A stretch of DNA of 64,000 bases, taken from positions 372,001 through 436,000 of the forward strand of contig JBBELK010001244.1 of NCBI GenBank assembly GCA_037783545.1. The letters are read 5' to 3'. The translations under genes were made by a program, and so were the position numbers. Below are positions 61,557 to 64,000 of the stretch, piece after piece; the stretch's first letter is position 1, and the number at the start of each line of letters is the position of its first letter. Under the pieces are notes generated by a model. That model made no database searches and was not told where the DNA came from. It worked only from the letters and a program-made list of their open reading frames with translations. Source of the stretch: Henricia sp. BOLD:AAB3569. Taxonomy: Eukaryota; Echinodermata; Asteroidea; Spinulosida; Echinasteridae.

Positions 61557-62290
61557 AGGTGAACACCGGCTTCGTTGGGCTATTTTGGGCTTGAAATTGA
61601 CCCATACCAGATTCTGAATGCCCTTCTCGAAATAAACTGAACATACCCTGAAAAGAAACCACAGAATTTGGCTGTTTTTGAGCAATATTTAAAAAACAGA
61701 CGTCACGTAACTTTGAGGAACTAGATTCTGGTTCCAAAAAGTCACACAGTCTTGCGAGTTAGTTGTGTCCAGTCGCATGTCCAGTCGCATAAAAGTTTCT
61801 TACTGCAGAACTGCACCAAATTCAACTCTGATTTTTTCACAATATGTATAAGTAATTGACAAAAGAGAGACTATATTTATACAGGTATGAAACAAAGTTG
61901 AACATTTAAAGTATGAAAATTCGAACAGAAATGTTTGTTTAGAGAGTCCGGAGAATGGGACTCAGCGAGCGCGTGCTAGTATGGCAAACTACGGTGGATC
62001 GCACCGCACAGCACGGCAAATATCCCGAGTGCACACACGGCGGGTTGGTTGATGTATGTACATTCGTGAAGAAAAAACATGATGCAGTAACTTCTCCAGA
62101 GAAACGTATGGAGCTAACAATCGTGTTGACTTCTCTTTCTCAGGATTGCGTCACGGGGTCACGCGCATATCATGAATACCTAATTAGCGTTTCAGAAATC
62201 GCGAAAATCTCATTTTCGAAAAGCGCACTTTTGCTTGCAATTTATCCACTTAAAACAGACAATTAAAAAATAATAAAAATCCACGTCGGC
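61557..62290 (+). mobile_element. TTAA-left-flanked repeat, family 3, copy 2
   Basis: It begins TTAA|AGGTGAACACC at 61553, inserted into the tRNA-like repeat at 61515-61556. It is colinear with 31592-32290. The hairpin of copy 1 is decayed here. Confidence 0.65.
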
Positions 62291-62387
62291 AAGAGGGATG
62301 TTTGGACTATCGAAAAAAGCCTAAATGCTGGTGAAAGTCTCATCATCGTCATCAAGTGCCCACATGGCTTAACAGACAAAGCGAATA

Positions 62388-62532
62388 CGTCATCTTTTGT
62401 TGGTTGCCTAGACAATTGGCTCTAAACTATGGTAACAATCACTGAACCGTGTCCCTGTGCTTTGCAATGGTACTTTTTCCGACAGCCATGATAGTTTAGA
62501 GCCAATTGCCACGGTAACCCTCGTCACACTTT
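62388..62532. mobile_element. GGTTGCCACGGTAATTGGCTCTA foldback, copy 2 (inverted)
   Basis: CGTCATCTTTTGTTGGTTGC, AATTGGCTCTAAACTATGGT and GCCAATTGCCACGGTAACCC match 21090-21245 in reverse complement. Confidence 0.6.
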
Positions 62533-63011
62533 GGCTGTCTATGCACTGGGGAGAAAAGTGCAAGGTCGATGTACGCTACATGTAGGCTTAAGTGCAGTGT
62601 AAAAGTGCAGTGCACGCTCTTGTGCAATATTTTAGGGAAGAAAGTTTCCAATTTGACGAAGATGTACATGTACATGTACATGTACACTAAGCTACTCAGA
62701 ACTGCTCAGACTTTGCGTCCTCTCGATCAATGCGCCCTCTAGCGATATTTTTAGGTTGTACGTGTATAAGGGTCGGCGTTTTTAAGAAAAAAAATGGTTC
62801 AAAACGAGATTGTACTATTCGTATATACATGTATACGACATTGGCACTTTCAGAGTACATACATGTACGATAGATTATATCGTACTTGTACGGCCTTGGC
62901 ACTGAAAGAGTTAAAGGTAAAATTATAAAGACATGCAAAATCCAATCACATTAAACCAAGATGCTGGGTGAACCACACAGAAGCAGTCAGGTAGAAAGAT
63001 GGGTTGGAGTG

Positions 63012-63039
63012 GAAAGCCAATTAGCTTTCCACTCGTTTT
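63012..63039. other. Perfect 11-bp hairpin upstream of FReD gene 2
   Basis: GAGTGGAAAGC, a CAATTA loop and GCTTTCCACTC form the stem. It may be an isolated foldback relic. There is no sign of a terminator function, since this is Pol II territory. Confidence 0.6.
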
Positions 63040-63132
63040 ATTTTTAGTCTTACACCATGTAATTTGAGTTTCATGAGTAAGGCACAATATGCCGCACACC
63101 TCGAAACAATCACAAACGGTGCTTGAAGTATC

Positions 63133-63293
63133 AGCTTGCTTTGAGAGATCATCATCACTCACATCATCCGATAGGAAGAGAACAGAACAGATAACGACAG
63201 AGGGCTGGATGTGATAAACACGCTCATTGATTCTATCCAACTGAGTTATTAGGATCTCAGCAAAACAGTGCTGACTGTGACTTCAGTCAACCA
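63133..63293 (+). promoter_or_regulatory. Duplicated upstream region of FReD gene 2
   Basis: This is the counterpart of 57490-57650, with scattered substitutions. It is followed by about two diverged units of the 113-bp minisatellite (63265-63470), then about 300 bp of unique sequence before the ATG at 63775. Confidence 0.4.
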
Positions 63294-63774
63294 TCACCCT
63301 ACTCGACAGCTGTTACAGCAAACAGCCAATAAACAGTCAGCTGGTCAGTTCCACAGTGGAAATATCAGTACCTCAACTGAGCAGCACTGACTGTTACTTC
63401 AGTCAACCACCTGACTTGACAGCCATTACAGCCAACACACGGTCATCTGATCAGTTCCTTACCCACAGTTTTGACGCCTCATTTGAGCAGTGCCGATTTT
63501 TTAACCACTTGACTCAAAACCAACAGAGTGCAAAAGAATATCTGGCTAATTTCTCCAGGGTACTACTTCAATTGATCCAAACTGCAAAGGTTAGAGAGAA
63601 TTGAAGTCATTTTTCACAAGAAGATTGGAAAACTCCGAGAAAAATCTTTCTTGCCAAGTTCTTATAATGCAGTAATGAAGTAAACATGACTTGTTCTTAA
63701 TGTACATGTACATACTACATGTACCGGTACCTACAAATTCTCGTACTACCTACAGTACATTTATTTCAGTGGAA

Positions 63775-64000
63775 ATGGCGGACAAGAAAGTCAATCTGTC
63801 GTACTTCTATGCATTTGCCGTTTTCCTTCCTGACCTCAAGACAATATTGATCTTGGCAACTCTCTGCTCTTTCTTTACTCTGACAATTGGAAAACCTGAT
63901 AGCAGTTGTCCAAGTCAAACGACGTCAACTTTCTATCGGGCAGACAATCGAGCTTTGCAGAAACACGTTTATGAGACGGTGAAGAAACCTTCTCTGATCA
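63775..64000 (+). CDS. Fibrinogen-related protein, FReD gene 2 (5' part, runs off window)
   Basis: An ATG at 63775 opens 75 codons to the window edge. The protein starts MADKKVNLSYFYAFAVFLPD, has the same hydrophobic segment (TILILATLCSFFTLTIG) and continues into the same cysteine-containing region (CPSQTTSTFYRADNRALQKH). It is clearly a paralogue of the gene at 58507. A pyrimidine-rich TTATTTCAG ends at 63769, five bases before the ATG, so the 5' leader may be spliced. The FReD domain itself lies beyond the window. Confidence 0.85.
   Translation, partial: MADKKVNLSYFYAFAVFLPDLKTILILATLCSFFTLTIGKPDSSCPSQTTSTFYRADNRALQKHVYETVKKPSLI

Overview
This is nuclear DNA from an animal, most likely a marine invertebrate deuterostome. 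The evidence is: spliced genes with GT-AG introns, an RBPJ/Su(H) gene whose core reads much like the vertebrate protein, a fibrinogen-related (FReD) gene pair of the kind expanded in echinoderms and amphioxus, many short non-autonomous DNA transposons, several tRNA-derived SINE-like repeats, and a very frequent ACATGTAC/TACATGTA dyad. I lean towards an echinoderm, but the sequence does not settle the phylum. Nothing suggests a prokaryote, an organelle or a virus.

The main gene is on the minus strand between 8112 and 24386 (or 27811): a CSL-type transcription factor, the DNA-binding effector of Notch signalling. Ten coding exons can be placed to the base from splice sites and reading phase. 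Every junction keeps frame, and the chain ends in a stop at 8112-8114. Two candidate first coding exons (24317-24386 and 27478-27811) end in the same phase. They predict proteins of 531 and 619 residues that differ only at the N terminus. A 12-codon upstream ORF lies before the nearer start. Most introns are filled with their own satellites or transposons: tRNA-like tandem repeats in intron 7, an 82-bp repeat in intron 6, a 76-bp repeat in intron 5, a SINE in intron 4 and a PIF/Harbinger relic in intron 2.

From about 28 to 57 kb I find no convincing conserved gene. The region is a mosaic of transposons and satellites: a MULE-like element with 128-bp terminal repeats and an 11-bp target duplication (inside RBPJ intron 1 if exon 1a is used), a 2.5-kb palindromic element made almost wholly of AATTGG-type repeats (42.7-45.2 kb), and an 8.2-kb higher-order satellite with TGACGTCA octamers and a conserved hairpin (47.6-55.8 kb).

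At the right end are two tandem FReD genes on the plus strand. The first is complete and has no intron in its coding part (58507-59562). It encodes a secreted or membrane-anchored protein with a PAN/apple-like region and a fibrinogen C-terminal domain, and a 113-bp minisatellite lies directly upstream. The second starts at 63775 and runs off the window. Matching upstream sequence at 57490 and 63133 shows they arose by a duplication of about 5.6 kb that later took in further mobile elements.

All splice calls, family assignments and repeat boundaries were made by eye. Copy counts and repeat edges are approximate unless a target-site duplication fixes them.
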